From Bacteroidales bacterium Bact_11 (GTDB lineage Bacteria; Bacteroidota; Bacteroidia; Bacteroidales; UBA932), in contig LUZC01000020.1 in the NCBI GenBank assembly GCA_001603505.1, forward strand, positions 1 to 45,105: 45,105 bases of DNA, given 5' to 3'. The position numbers were made by a program, and so were the translations under genes. Every line of letters starts with the position of its first letter. Positions within the stretch are counted from its first letter, which is position 1. The notes under the pieces were generated by a model. That model did not search any database and had not been told where the DNA came from. It saw only the letters and a list, made by a program, of their open reading frames with translations. Of this stretch, positions 7,750-17,765 are shown one piece after another.

Positions 7750-8700
7750 ATGAAAGTCAAACTAGTCGGCTTTTTAGTAGCCGTATCCATCATCGCCTGC
7801 CCGCTGCTCTATATCTTCGTGGGCCCCGCGCTCGACGCATCACAGCTTGAAACACTCAAAATCCTCTGCTTCATTGCCGCAGGCAGTGCCCTCTACTGCT
7901 TTATCGTGGGAGAACTCACCGGCAACAACAGCCAGATGGACAAACTTTGGAGCCTGCTTCCCATCGCCTATACCTGGGTCATTGCGGCTCGGGGCGGTAT
8001 GTCGCCGCGCCTTGTCGTAATGGCCGTCCTGGCCACGCTCTGGGGCATCCGGCTGACCTTCAATTTCGCCCGTAAAGGGGCTTACAGGCTTAAGTTCTGG
8101 GAGGGCGAAGAGGATTACCGCTGGTCGGTGCTGCGTGCGAAAAAAGAGTTCCAGCCGCACTGGAAATGGATGCTGTTCAACCTATTCTTCATCAGCATCT
8201 ACCAGAACGCCCTGGTCCTGATGACCACCTTCCCCGCGCTGGTATTGTCGGGCGTGGACAAGCCTTTCGGCTGGATGGATTGCGTAGCTGCCGCACTGAT
8301 GCTGGGCTTCATCCTCTATGAAACCCTTGCCGATGAGCAGCAATGGGCCTTCCAGTCGACCAAGTGGAAGCTGCTTGGGGAGGGCAAGAAACTGGAAGAC
8401 CTTCCTGCGCCTTATAACTTAGGATTCAATACGACGGGACTCTGGAGCCGCAGCCGGCACCCCAACTATTTCGCCGAGCAGGGCACCTGGTGTTCGTTCT
8501 ACCTGTTCTCCGTTGCCGGCGGCATCGGCATCTTCAACTGGAGCATCATAGGAGCCCTCCTGCTCATCGTGCTCTTCCTGGGAAGCAGTTCCTTCGCCGA
8601 GGAAATCAGTTCGGCCAAATACCCCGAATACGCCCGATACCGCCAGGAAGTCTCCAGATACTTCCCTGGTAAGAAATGCAGCATCTCGGTGAGATCATAG
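7750..8700 (+). CDS. DUF1295 membrane protein (steroid 5-alpha-reductase-like)
   Basis: The 316-residue protein has about six to seven membrane helices and the DUF1295/methyltransferase-like C-terminal motif LWSRSRHPNYFAEQGTWCSFYLF (about residues 232-254), plus the W-rich start of the conserved part (MDKLWSLLPIAYTW). Relatives are integral membrane reductases or isoprenylcysteine-methyltransferase-like enzymes acting on lipids, generally uncharacterised in bacteria. Its end overlaps the start of the next transporter gene by 25 bases, so the two are co-transcribed. Confidence 0.88.
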   Translation: MKVKLVGFLVAVSIIACPLLYIFVGPALDASQLETLKILCFIAAGSALYCFIVGELTGNNSQMDKLWSLLPIAYTWVIAARGGMSPRLVVMAVLATLWGIRLTFNFARKGAYRLKFWEGEEDYRWSVLRAKKEFQPHWKWMLFNLFFISIYQNALVLMTTFPALVLSGVDKPFGWMDCVAAALMLGFILYETLADEQQWAFQSTKWKLLGEGKKLEDLPAPYNLGFNTTGLWSRSRHPNYFAEQGTWCSFYLFSVAGGIGIFNWSIIGALLLIVLFLGSSSFAEEISSAKYPEYARYRQEVSRYFPGKKCSISVRS

Positions 8701-9611
8701 CGCTTCTGGTCGCCGTTTCCTGGACCGTAACCGCCTTGTTTGCCGACAAGGCCAGCCATCGTCTGGGTTCGATGACCACCAATGTCCTCCGGCTGGTACT
8801 GGCCTCTTTCTTCCTGGCCATCATCCTGTGGGTTGGCATCGGCCACCCCTATCCCGCCTATGCCGACGGCAAGGCCTGGATCTGGCTGGCGGCCTCCGCG
8901 CTGGTAGGCTATGTCTTCGGGGACTGGTGCCTGTTCAACAGCTATCTCGTCATCGGCGCCCGCTTCGGGCAGTTGTTCATGACGCTGGCCCCGCCCATGG
9001 CGGCCATTGCCGGCTGGGCCATCCTGGGGGAAACGCTTTCCGGGAAGTCTCTCCTTGCCATGGCTGTGACCCTTTGCGGTATCGCCATCTCCATCCTGAG
9101 CAAGGGAGAGCATCATCAAGTCCATTTGACCCTGCCGCTCAAAGGTGTTCTGCTGGGTCTCGGCGCGGGCCTGGGACAGGGTGTAGGCCTGGTGCTCAGC
9201 AAAGTGGGAATGGAACATTATGCGGAAATCATCCCGTCGGAGGCTCCGACCCATATGGAGACGATGCTTCCCTTTGCCTCAACCATGATCCGGGCCATTG
9301 TGGGAGGCGCAGGATTCCTGGTACTGATGGCCCTCCAGAAAAAGACGGCAGACCTGAAAGCCGCGGCACATGATCCCAAAGGACTCCGCTACACGCTTAT
9401 CCTTACCCTTTTCGGACCGGTCATAGGCGTGTCGCTTTCGCTGATGGCAGTCCGCTATACCTCGGCTGGCATCGCATCCACGCTGATGGCCCTCACACCG
9501 GTGTTCATCCTCATCCCCTACGCCCTCATCTACCACCAGCGCATCCGCCCACGCGAACTGCTGGGCGTCGCGGTGAGCATGGCAGGCGTCGCGATGTTCT
9601 TTTTGCTTTGA
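8676..9611 (+). CDS. DMT-superfamily transporter (EamA domains), second copy
   Basis: The 311-residue protein has ten predicted helices in two EamA repeats. The first ends with FMTLAPPMAAIAGWAILGETL and the second with ALTPVFILIPYALIYHQRIR, both standard for drug/metabolite exporters. It begins inside the end of the DUF1295 gene and shares its promoter. It is clearly diverged from the EamA gene at 2065-2976, so they are not a recent duplication. Substrate unknown. Confidence 0.9.
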   Translation: MQHLGEIIALLVAVSWTVTALFADKASHRLGSMTTNVLRLVLASFFLAIILWVGIGHPYPAYADGKAWIWLAASALVGYVFGDWCLFNSYLVIGARFGQLFMTLAPPMAAIAGWAILGETLSGKSLLAMAVTLCGIAISILSKGEHHQVHLTLPLKGVLLGLGAGLGQGVGLVLSKVGMEHYAEIIPSEAPTHMETMLPFASTMIRAIVGGAGFLVLMALQKKTADLKAAAHDPKGLRYTLILTLFGPVIGVSLSLMAVRYTSAGIASTLMALTPVFILIPYALIYHQRIRPRELLGVAVSMAGVAMFFLL

Positions 9612-9633
9612 TTCAAGCCGACAAACCGTAAGC

Positions 9634-9664
9634 TTTGTAAGACAAAAGATTTTTATTACTTTTG
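9634..9664 (+). promoter_or_regulatory. Promoter of tRNA-Ser
   Basis: TTTG at 9634-9637 and TACTTTTG at 9657-9664 are spaced by exactly 19 bases, a textbook Bacteroidetes -33/-7 pair. It is the best reference promoter in the window; the tRNA begins 11 bases after the -7 box. Confidence 0.8.
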
Positions 9665-9675
9665 CAGTCCTTTCA

Positions 9676-9760
9676 GGAAGGTTGGCCGAGTGGTCTATGG
9701 CGGCAGTCTTGAAAACTGTTAGGCGGCAACGCCTCAGGGGTTCGAATCCCTTACCTTCCG
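9676..9760 (+). tRNA. tRNA-Ser (anticodon TGA)
   Basis: This is an 85-base class II tRNA. The acceptor GGAAGGT pairs with ACCTTCC at 9753-9759, followed by discriminator G; CCA is not encoded. The anticodon stem GCAGT/ACTGT encloses loop CTTGAAA with anticodon TGA. A long variable arm (GGCGG..GCCTC region) and T arm with GGTTCGAATCC follow. The variable arm and anticodon identify serine. Confidence 0.97.
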
Positions 9761-9771
9761 CAAAACGGAAT

Positions 9772-9810
9772 AAAAAACCAGCGCCAAGCTTGCTTGAGCG
9801 CTGGTTTTTT
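9772..9810. terminator. Terminator after tRNA-Ser, T-rich on both strands
   Basis: AAAAAACCAGCGC (9772-9784) and GCGCTGGTTTTTT (9798-9810) are perfect reverse complements around a 13-base loop. The 3' arm ends in six T on the plus strand and the 5' arm supplies six T on the minus strand, so it can stop transcription from both sides. Confidence 0.85.
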
Positions 9811-9824
9811 ATGACGGTTTGAAA

Positions 9825-9841
9825 GCCCCGCGCAGCGGGGC
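9825..9841 (-). terminator. GC-rich hairpin downstream of lspA
   Basis: GCCCCGC (9825-9831) and GCGGGGC (9835-9841) pair perfectly around a 3-base loop. On the minus strand TTTC follows. It is likely the 3' end or a stabiliser of the lspA transcript, with the bidirectional terminator at 9772-9810 just beyond. Confidence 0.55.
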
Positions 9842-9879
9842 CGGGATGTCGGAGGGCCTCCGGACCGACGAAATCCCGG
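9841..9879 (-). other. Large imperfect stem-loop in lspA 3' region
   Basis: CCGGGAT (9841-9847) pairs with ATCCCGG (9873-9879), and within it GTCGG (9848-9852) pairs with CCGAC (9865-9869). It sits 8 bases past the lspA stop and directly beside the 9825-9841 hairpin, giving a highly structured 3' end. Confidence 0.45.
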
Positions 9880-9887
9880 AAGGATCC

Positions 9888-10481
9888 CTATTCTGCCTCT
9901 TCTTTCTCCTTTTCGGACTTTGCGAAGAACTTCCACTGGAAGAGCAGCAGATAGAAGGCTCCGCAGGTGATGCAGCTGTCAGCGACGTTGAAGATCGGCC
10001 GGAAGAACACGATGTGGCGGCCGCCCCAGATTGGGAAACTGGCCGGAAGCGTCGTATCGATGATCGGGAAATAAAGCATATCCACCACCTTGCCGTACAT
10101 GAACGGAGCATAGTCGAAGATGATACCGTAGAACATCGAGTCGATCAGATTGCCGATGGCGCCGCAGAGGATGGCCGCCAGGCCGACTAGCACGCCGGTG
10201 GGCGTTTCCGGACGTTTGAGCAATTTCCGAAGATAGATGATGATCAGCACGATCAGCACCAGACGGCACAGACTGAGCACCAGTTTGCCCCATCCTTCAC
10301 CCAGCTGCAGGCCGAAGGCCATACCGTTGTTCTCAATGAAGAGGATCTGGAACCAGTCGCCGAATACGGGAATGCTTTGGCCGATCTGCATATGGGTCTT
10401 GACCAGGATCTTTACAACCTGGTCGACGATCAACAGGAGCGCAACGAGCAGCGTTATCCGGACTCCTTTCGAGACTTTCAT
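9888..10481 (-). CDS. lspA: Lipoprotein signal peptidase (signal peptidase II)
   Basis: LspA removes the signal peptide from prolipoproteins in the inner membrane. The 197-residue protein shows the membrane-helix pattern and family motifs: DQVVKILV near the N terminus, NNGMAFG, and the two catalytic aspartates in GAIGNLIDS and FNVADSCI. An extra segment between them (about residues 136-165, including PIIDTTLPASFP) is usual in Bacteroidetes LspA. The start is the ATG at 10481, which leaves a 4-base gap to the upstream TraR/DksA-like gene. Confidence 0.95.
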   Translation of the reverse strand: MKVSKGVRITLLVALLLIVDQVVKILVKTHMQIGQSIPVFGDWFQILFIENNGMAFGLQLGEGWGKLVLSLCRLVLIVLIIIYLRKLLKRPETPTGVLVGLAAILCGAIGNLIDSMFYGIIFDYAPFMYGKVVDMLYFPIIDTTLPASFPIWGGRHIVFFRPIFNVADSCITCGAFYLLLFQWKFFAKSEKEKEEAE

Positions 10482-10485
10482 CAGC

Positions 10486-10881
10486 TTACCGCTTGTTCTT
10501 CGCCTCAACGCTGAGTGTTGCGTGCGGAACGAGCCGCAGTCGCTCTTTCGGGATCAACTTGCCCGTTTCACGGCAGACGCCATAGGTCTTGTTCTCAATG
10601 CGGATGAGAGCGGCTTCCAAATTCTGGATGAACTTGTACTGACGCGCAGCGAGCTGGCTCGCTTCCTCTTTCGCCTGTGAAGCAGAACCTTCTTCGAGCA
10701 CCTTGAACGACGGAGAAGTATCCTCCGTGTCGTTGCTGCCGCTGTGGTCGATCTGCGACTGAAGCATCTGATAGTCTTTCCGTGCCTTTTCCAGTTTCGA
10801 AAGAATCAGTTCCTTGAATTCCTGGAGTTCCTCGTCACTGTAGCGGACCTTCTCTACGGTCTCTTCTTTCTTCTCTTCCAT
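10486..10881 (-). CDS. TraR/DksA-like protein with degenerate zinc finger
   Basis: The 131-residue protein has a long N-terminal coiled-coil-like region (residues about 8-95) and the DksA/TraR C-terminal signature GVCRETGKLIPKERLRLVPH. DksA-type proteins enter the RNA polymerase secondary channel. Only the one cysteine in GVC is present; the other three metal ligands of the C4 finger are replaced, so zinc binding is unlikely. It leads a two-gene operon with lspA, an arrangement common in Bacteroidetes. Confidence 0.87.
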   Translation of the reverse strand: MEEKKEETVEKVRYSDEELQEFKELILSKLEKARKDYQMLQSQIDHSGSNDTEDTSPSFKVLEEGSASQAKEEASQLAARQYKFIQNLEAALIRIENKTYGVCRETGKLIPKERLRLVPHATLSVEAKNKR

Positions 10882-10920
10882 GGCTATCTTCGTTTAAAAC
10901 TAATTTCAAATATAACCTTT

Positions 10921-14313
<3,393 letters not shown>

Positions 14314-14337
14314 ATCGTACGGTCAATTGAATTAGAA

Positions 14338-14368
14338 TTTGCAAAGATACGATAATTCACTAATTTTG
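14338..14368 (+). promoter_or_regulatory. Promoter of cvpA-like gene
   Basis: TTTG at 14338-14341 and TAATTTTG at 14361-14368 are 19 bases apart, the same spacing as in the tRNA promoter. The start codon at 14390 lies 21 bases further. Confidence 0.7.
14342..14349 (-). promoter_or_regulatory. -7 box of ileS
   Basis: The minus strand reads TATCTTTG, a full match, 28 bases before the ileS ATG at 14313. It touches the -33 element of the divergent cvpA promoter, so the two promoters overlap. Confidence 0.65.
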
Positions 14369-14389
14369 GGAACGCAAAGTAAAATTGTC

Positions 14390-14881
14390 ATGGGTGTCGT
14401 CGATATCGTCATTGTCTGCTGCTTCCTGCCGGCCCTGTATTTCGGCATCAAGAACGGTCTCGTCAAACAACTGGTTGCCCTGGCCGTCGTGTTTTTCGGC
14501 ATCAAACTCTCCATCCGGTTTGCCGCACCCGTATCAGAATGGGTCCTTCAACACCTCCAAATCTCCGAATTCTGGGCAAAAACCATTTCTTTCATTCTAG
14601 TTTTTTTCGTAGTTGCCATCGTTTTAAGTCTGCTGGGGCGCATTGTTGAGAAAATTTTACAGATTACACTTCTGGGATGGCTCAACAGATTGCTCGGCAT
14701 CGTGGCCACGTTCTGCCTCTTCGCCCTGCTGCTTTCCGTGCTCGCCTATTTCGTGGATTCTGCCAACAACATACTGGAATTCATCCCAAAAGAAAAACTC
14801 GAAGAATCCCGATTCTTCCCCATGCTGCTGCAACTCTCCCAAGAGGTTTTTCCCTTCGTAAAGGATCTTTTCCAGGCCTGA
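14390..14881 (+). CDS. CvpA family membrane protein
   Basis: The 163-residue protein has four hydrophobic helices and the CvpA start MGVVDIVIVCCFLPALYFGI..GLVKQLVAL. The ATG at 14390 is chosen because the promoter lies directly before it. CvpA was named from E. coli, where it is needed for colicin V production, and is now seen mainly as an envelope-homeostasis protein. Its position beside a peptide export locus is noteworthy, but it has its own promoter and a terminator-like site behind it, so a link is not shown. Confidence 0.85.
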   Translation: MGVVDIVIVCCFLPALYFGIKNGLVKQLVALAVVFFGIKLSIRFAAPVSEWVLQHLQISEFWAKTISFILVFFVVAIVLSLLGRIVEKILQITLLGWLNRLLGIVATFCLFALLLSVLAYFVDSANNILEFIPKEKLEESRFFPMLLQLSQEVFPFVKDLFQA

Positions 14882-14904
14882 AAAAGTTGTATTATTTTTT
14901 TTTT
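14867..14904 (+). terminator. Probable terminator of cvpA-like gene
   Basis: A hairpin at 14867-14886 (CTTTTCCA and TGAAAAAG arms around GGCC, one mismatch) includes the stop codon and is followed eight bases later by ten T in a row (14895-14904). Confidence 0.4.
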
Positions 14905-14988
14905 CTTCCGGCGTAAGAATTTGCCTTTCCGTCGGTGGGAAAAGTGCGTCCGGCTCCGATATTTGCGCTTGGAAACCAACCCAAGCCC

Positions 14989-15144
14989 ATGGAACCTGAT
15001 ACCCGGATACAACGCCTGACCGACCTGGATGAGACAGTGCAGCATCTTCTGCCCTTTTCCAATCTTTCTTCTGGCTTTCTATATGCAATTCTGCTGATGG
15101 CGACACTGGCGCTGTCCATCCTGTCGGTCCTTTTATTCCGATAA
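14989..15144 (+). CDS. 51-residue single-pass membrane protein (candidate immunity or leader protein)
   Basis: This short frame encodes a hydrophilic, charged N-terminal part (residues 1-27, with DTRIQRLTDLDETVQ) and one membrane helix (about 28-50) ending in Arg51. It has no double-glycine motif and no recognised family. It lies upstream of the peptide exporter and is followed after 7 bases by a hairpin with a T-run. Small membrane proteins next to bacteriocin loci often give self-immunity, so that role is a reasonable guess. It could instead be a chance frame or a regulatory leader. A poor -7-like GATATTTG is at 14958-14965. Confidence 0.5.
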   Translation: MEPDTRIQRLTDLDETVQHLLPFSNLSSGFLYAILLMATLALSILSVLLFR

Positions 15145-15151
15145 TATACCC

Positions 15152-15216
15152 GAGGGAGCGTGAGCGAGAAGTCTTGAAGGGCGAGAAGACATGTGTGGGG
15201 GAGCTCCCTCTTTTTT
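15152..15216 (+). terminator. Terminator or attenuator ahead of the peptide exporter gene
   Basis: GAGGGAGC (15152-15159) pairs with GCTCCCTC (15203-15210), followed at once by six T. An inner stem GTCTT (15171-15175) with AAGAC (15186-15190) stabilises the loop, and GCGAGAAG is directly repeated at 15164 and 15181. No TAnnTTTG box lies between it and the exporter ATG at 15229, so the exporter seems to depend on read-through. Confidence 0.65.
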
Positions 15217-15228
15217 ATTAGCATTTCC

Positions 15229-17352
15229 ATGAAAACCGCTATCCGACAACACGACATATCCGACTGCGCCGCCGCGTGCATAGCTTCTATCGCACGGCAT
15301 TACGGCGAGGCCGTCCCGCTGACGGTCATCCGGGAAGCGAGCGGCACGTCGAAAGCGGGCACCAGCATCAAGGGCATCCTCGACGCCTGCCGGGAAATCG
15401 GCTTCAGCGCCAGCGCCTACAAATCGGACGAGAAAAAACTGGAAGGCCTGTACGGACTGGCCGAACCGGTGATCCTGCATATCGTCAACGATCCGGGCGA
15501 CCTGCATTTCGTCGTGCTGGAGCATCTCACGCCCAAATACGCACGCATCATGGACCCGCGCCTGGGCAAAAGCGTCCGCCTCGCGGCCGCAAAGCTGCAA
15601 AGCCAGTGGACCGGATATCTTGTTACCATGAAACCCGAGGCCGAGACAGCGCACCGCGACCGGCAGCATTGCGGAACGCAGCGGCGCTCGCTCTTCCAAT
15701 GCCTGCGGATGCTCTCCCTGAAAGATTATCTCCTGATGCTGGCAGGATCCACCGTCTACATCGTCGCGGGCATCTGTACGGCCCTCTACTTGCAGCATAT
15801 CATCGACCATGTCCTTCCGGAAAACGACACCGCAAGCCTGCTGCGCATCGGCGGCCTGATGCTGGCCGTCATGCTGTGCACCCTTCTGGTCGGCTATGGA
15901 CGTATCCTTTATTCGCTCCGCCTGAGCCTTTCGCTCGACGCCCGGCTGATCCTCGATTATCTGCGCCATCTGTTCCGGCTGCCTGCCGCTTTTTTCACCC
16001 GGCGGGGCACCGGTGAACTCCATGCAAGGGTCTCGGACGCCACCAAGGTACGGAACTTCCTCATCGAAGGAACTTCCACCCTGGTGACCAGCCTGTTGAT
16101 CCTTGGCGTCTCGTTTACCCTGATGTTTTCCATGCACTGGCGGCTGGCCCTGTTAATGCTGGCCTTCATTCCTCTCTATCTCCTCTTGTACCTGGCCGCC
16201 GACCGGGTGAACAACAGGGTAAACCGGGACATTATCGAGCAATCGGCCCTCTTCGAAGAGCGCACCGTCGAGGGCATCGCGGCCGTTCGCGTGCTCCGTT
16301 ACTACGGCAATGGGCAGCGGCTGCTGCGCAGCATCGAGAAAGAATATTTGCAGCTGGTGCAGCGGCTGTTCCGTGGCGGGCGATGGGCCGACGGTTTCGC
16401 ATCGGCCGTCGACGGTATCGCCAAACTACTGACCGTCACGCTCCTGACGGTCGGATCGTTCTATATCTTTTCCGGCTCGCTGACGGTGGGTGCGCTCGTC
16501 TCATTCTATTCGCTGACCGCCTGGTTCTCGGCGCCGCTGAGCGACCTGGTACACCTGAATGAAGCCTATTCCGAGGCGCGGATCGCCTACGACCGCCTGG
16601 GCGACATCACACAACTGCCGCCGGAGGACACCGGCATCGACCAATTCGAGCCGAAGAGCGGCGACGACCTGGTGTTCGACCACATCACTTTTTCCTACCC
16701 CGGCTGCCCGGAACTGCTTACGGATTTCAGTCTCACGCTGAAATCAGGATCCATCACGGCCATCCAGGGTCCCAGCGGAAGTGGAAAAAGTTCGCTCGCC
16801 TACCTGCTTATGCGCGACTACACCGTCCAGCGCGGCGTTATCCGGCTCGGACCGCACGACATACGGCTTTTCTCACTCGAAGCCTGGCGCCGCTTCGTCA
16901 CCATCGTGCCGCAGGAGCCCCAGCTGCTCAGCGCATCCATCCTCGACAACATCACCTGTCTGGAACCGTCGCCCGACGTGGAACGCGTGGTCCGGCTGCT
17001 GGAAGAACTGGATCTCGGCGCATTCATCCAAAGTTTGCCCATGGGTCTTTTCACCAAAATCGGCGAACGGGGCGGGATGCTTTCTGGCGGCCAGCGGCAA
17101 CGCATCGCGCTCGCCCGGGCGCTATACCGGGAACCGCATATCCTCATCCTTGACGAAGTCACCTCTTCGCTCGACGAGGCCTCACAGCAAAGCCTGCTCA
17201 GACGCGTGCAGCGCTTTTGCGAAGAGGGCGGCACCGTGATGATGATCACCCACAAGGCTGACAATGCCGCCATCGCAGACACCATCAAAACAATATCCGT
17301 GCGCACGGAGAGGTCAATCCCGGACACCTTCAAGGACGGGAACCACCCATAA
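15229..17352 (+). CDS. Peptidase-containing ABC exporter (C39, bacteriocin type)
   Basis: The enzyme cleaves double-glycine leaders and pumps the freed peptide across the inner membrane. The 707-residue protein has an N-terminal C39 peptidase (1-130) with Gln7, Cys13 in RQHDISDCAAACIASI, His93 in DLHFVVLE and Asp109 in RIMDPRLG, so the active site is intact. Six membrane helices follow (about 165-450), then the ATPase with Walker A GPSGSGKSS, signature LSGGQRQRIALARAL and Walker B ILILDEVTSSLD. The ATG at 15229 is chosen because earlier in-frame codons lie in the hairpin and would precede the conserved MKTAIRQHD start. Its substrates are most likely the two peptides encoded just downstream. 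Confidence 0.96.
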   Translation: MKTAIRQHDISDCAAACIASIARHYGEAVPLTVIREASGTSKAGTSIKGILDACREIGFSASAYKSDEKKLEGLYGLAEPVILHIVNDPGDLHFVVLEHLTPKYARIMDPRLGKSVRLAAAKLQSQWTGYLVTMKPEAETAHRDRQHCGTQRRSLFQCLRMLSLKDYLLMLAGSTVYIVAGICTALYLQHIIDHVLPENDTASLLRIGGLMLAVMLCTLLVGYGRILYSLRLSLSLDARLILDYLRHLFRLPAAFFTRRGTGELHARVSDATKVRNFLIEGTSTLVTSLLILGVSFTLMFSMHWRLALLMLAFIPLYLLLYLAADRVNNRVNRDIIEQSALFEERTVEGIAAVRVLRYYGNGQRLLRSIEKEYLQLVQRLFRGGRWADGFASAVDGIAKLLTVTLLTVGSFYIFSGSLTVGALVSFYSLTAWFSAPLSDLVHLNEAYSEARIAYDRLGDITQLPPEDTGIDQFEPKSGDDLVFDHITFSYPGCPELLTDFSLTLKSGSITAIQGPSGSGKSSLAYLLMRDYTVQRGVIRLGPHDIRLFSLEAWRRFVTIVPQEPQLLSASILDNITCLEPSPDVERVVRLLEELDLGAFIQSLPMGLFTKIGERGGMLSGGQRQRIALARALYREPHILILDEVTSSLDEASQQSLLRRVQRFCEEGGTVMMITHKADNAAIADTIKTISVRTERSIPDTFKDGNHP

Positions 17353-17363
17353 AACTACAACCT

Positions 17364-17555
17364 ATGGAAGAAACAATGATGTATGGACGGGGTTTGAGAG
17401 AACTGCATTCTTCCGAACTCCAAGTCTGGGGAGGAAGCGGATTCTTCACCGACATTTTTGAGAAGATCCGCAACCTCATCGACACCATCGCAGATTACCT
17501 GCCGAATCTGCTGAGGGGATTCAAAGATGGATTTTTCGGCAATAAAATGTCGTAG
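17364..17555 (+). CDS. Double-glycine precursor peptide A (bacteriocin-like)
   Basis: The 63-residue precursor has a 24-residue leader ending ELHSSELQVWGG, with Val at -4 and Gly-Gly at -2/-1, the usual C39 cleavage site. The predicted 39-residue core starts SGFFTDIF, has no cysteine, five acidic and five basic residues, hydrophobic residues spaced i, i+3/4 (an amphipathic helix), a Pro at core 23, and GxxxG at core 28-32. It begins 11 bases after the exporter stop and is visibly more A/T-rich than its neighbours. I know no named relative. A two-peptide bacteriocin subunit is the best reading; a signal peptide pheromone is possible. Confidence 0.82.
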   Translation: MEETMMYGRGLRELHSSELQVWGGSGFFTDIFEKIRNLIDTIADYLPNLLRGFKDGFFGNKMS

Positions 17556-17560
17556 GAGGG
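17554..17560 (+). promoter_or_regulatory. Strong Shine-Dalgarno site for peptide B
   Basis: AGGAGGG lies 6 bases before the ATG at 17567 and overlaps the stop codon of peptide A. Such a perfect site is rare in Bacteroidetes, where most genes lack one. It suggests high translation coupled to peptide A. Confidence 0.75.
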
Positions 17561-17566
17561 ACTGTC

Positions 17567-17725
17567 ATGTACGAACTCACCATGAACGAAGCCGCCCTGG
17601 TATGGGGCGGTGTCGACAAGCGGGCGCAAGATGCGCTCTATACGATCGGCTACATCCTGGGCGTAATCGTCCGGTTCATCGGAACGCTTTTCGTCTTCAA
17701 GAAAAACGAACAGCCCACCGCGTAA
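17567..17725 (+). CDS. Double-glycine precursor peptide B (bacteriocin-like)
   Basis: The 52-residue precursor has a 15-residue leader, MYELTMNEAALVWGG, with Leu -12, Glu -8, Val -4 and Gly-Gly, very close to the class II leader pattern. The predicted 37-residue core starts VDKRAQDA, lacks cysteine, has net charge about +2, and holds a hydrophobic helix (core 8-29) with GxxxG at core 13-17 (GYILG), a lone Arg at 21, and a KK end. Shared VWGG with peptide A and a GxxxG in each fits a two-peptide class IIb-like pair. It is too short for many gene finders and would be missed easily. Confidence 0.85.
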   Translation: MYELTMNEAALVWGGVDKRAQDALYTIGYILGVIVRFIGTLFVFKKNEQPTA

Positions 17726-17734
17726 CCTCCAACC

Positions 17735-17756
17735 GGGTCTCTCTTCGGAGAGACCC
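17735..17756 (+). other. 9-bp hairpin with TTCG loop between peptide genes and tolC-like gene
   Basis: GGGTCTCTC (17735-17743) and GAGAGACCC (17748-17756) pair perfectly around TTCG. Only three T follow, so full termination is unlikely. It ends 9 bases before the next ATG at 17766, so it could stabilise the upstream peptide mRNA, cause partial termination, or mask ribosome entry for the channel gene. Confidence 0.7.
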
Positions 17757-17765
17757 TTTGATCCC

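Noticed and set aside
2065-9611. The two EamA transporters as a recent duplication
   Set aside because: Their sequences are clearly diverged and neighbours differ.
14895-14904. Run of ten T as a phase-variation tract
   Set aside because: It lies between genes, not in a reading frame or between promoter boxes; a terminator role is simpler.
17364-17725. Identification of the peptides as bacteroidetocins
   Set aside because: Those toxins carry core cysteines; neither core here has any.
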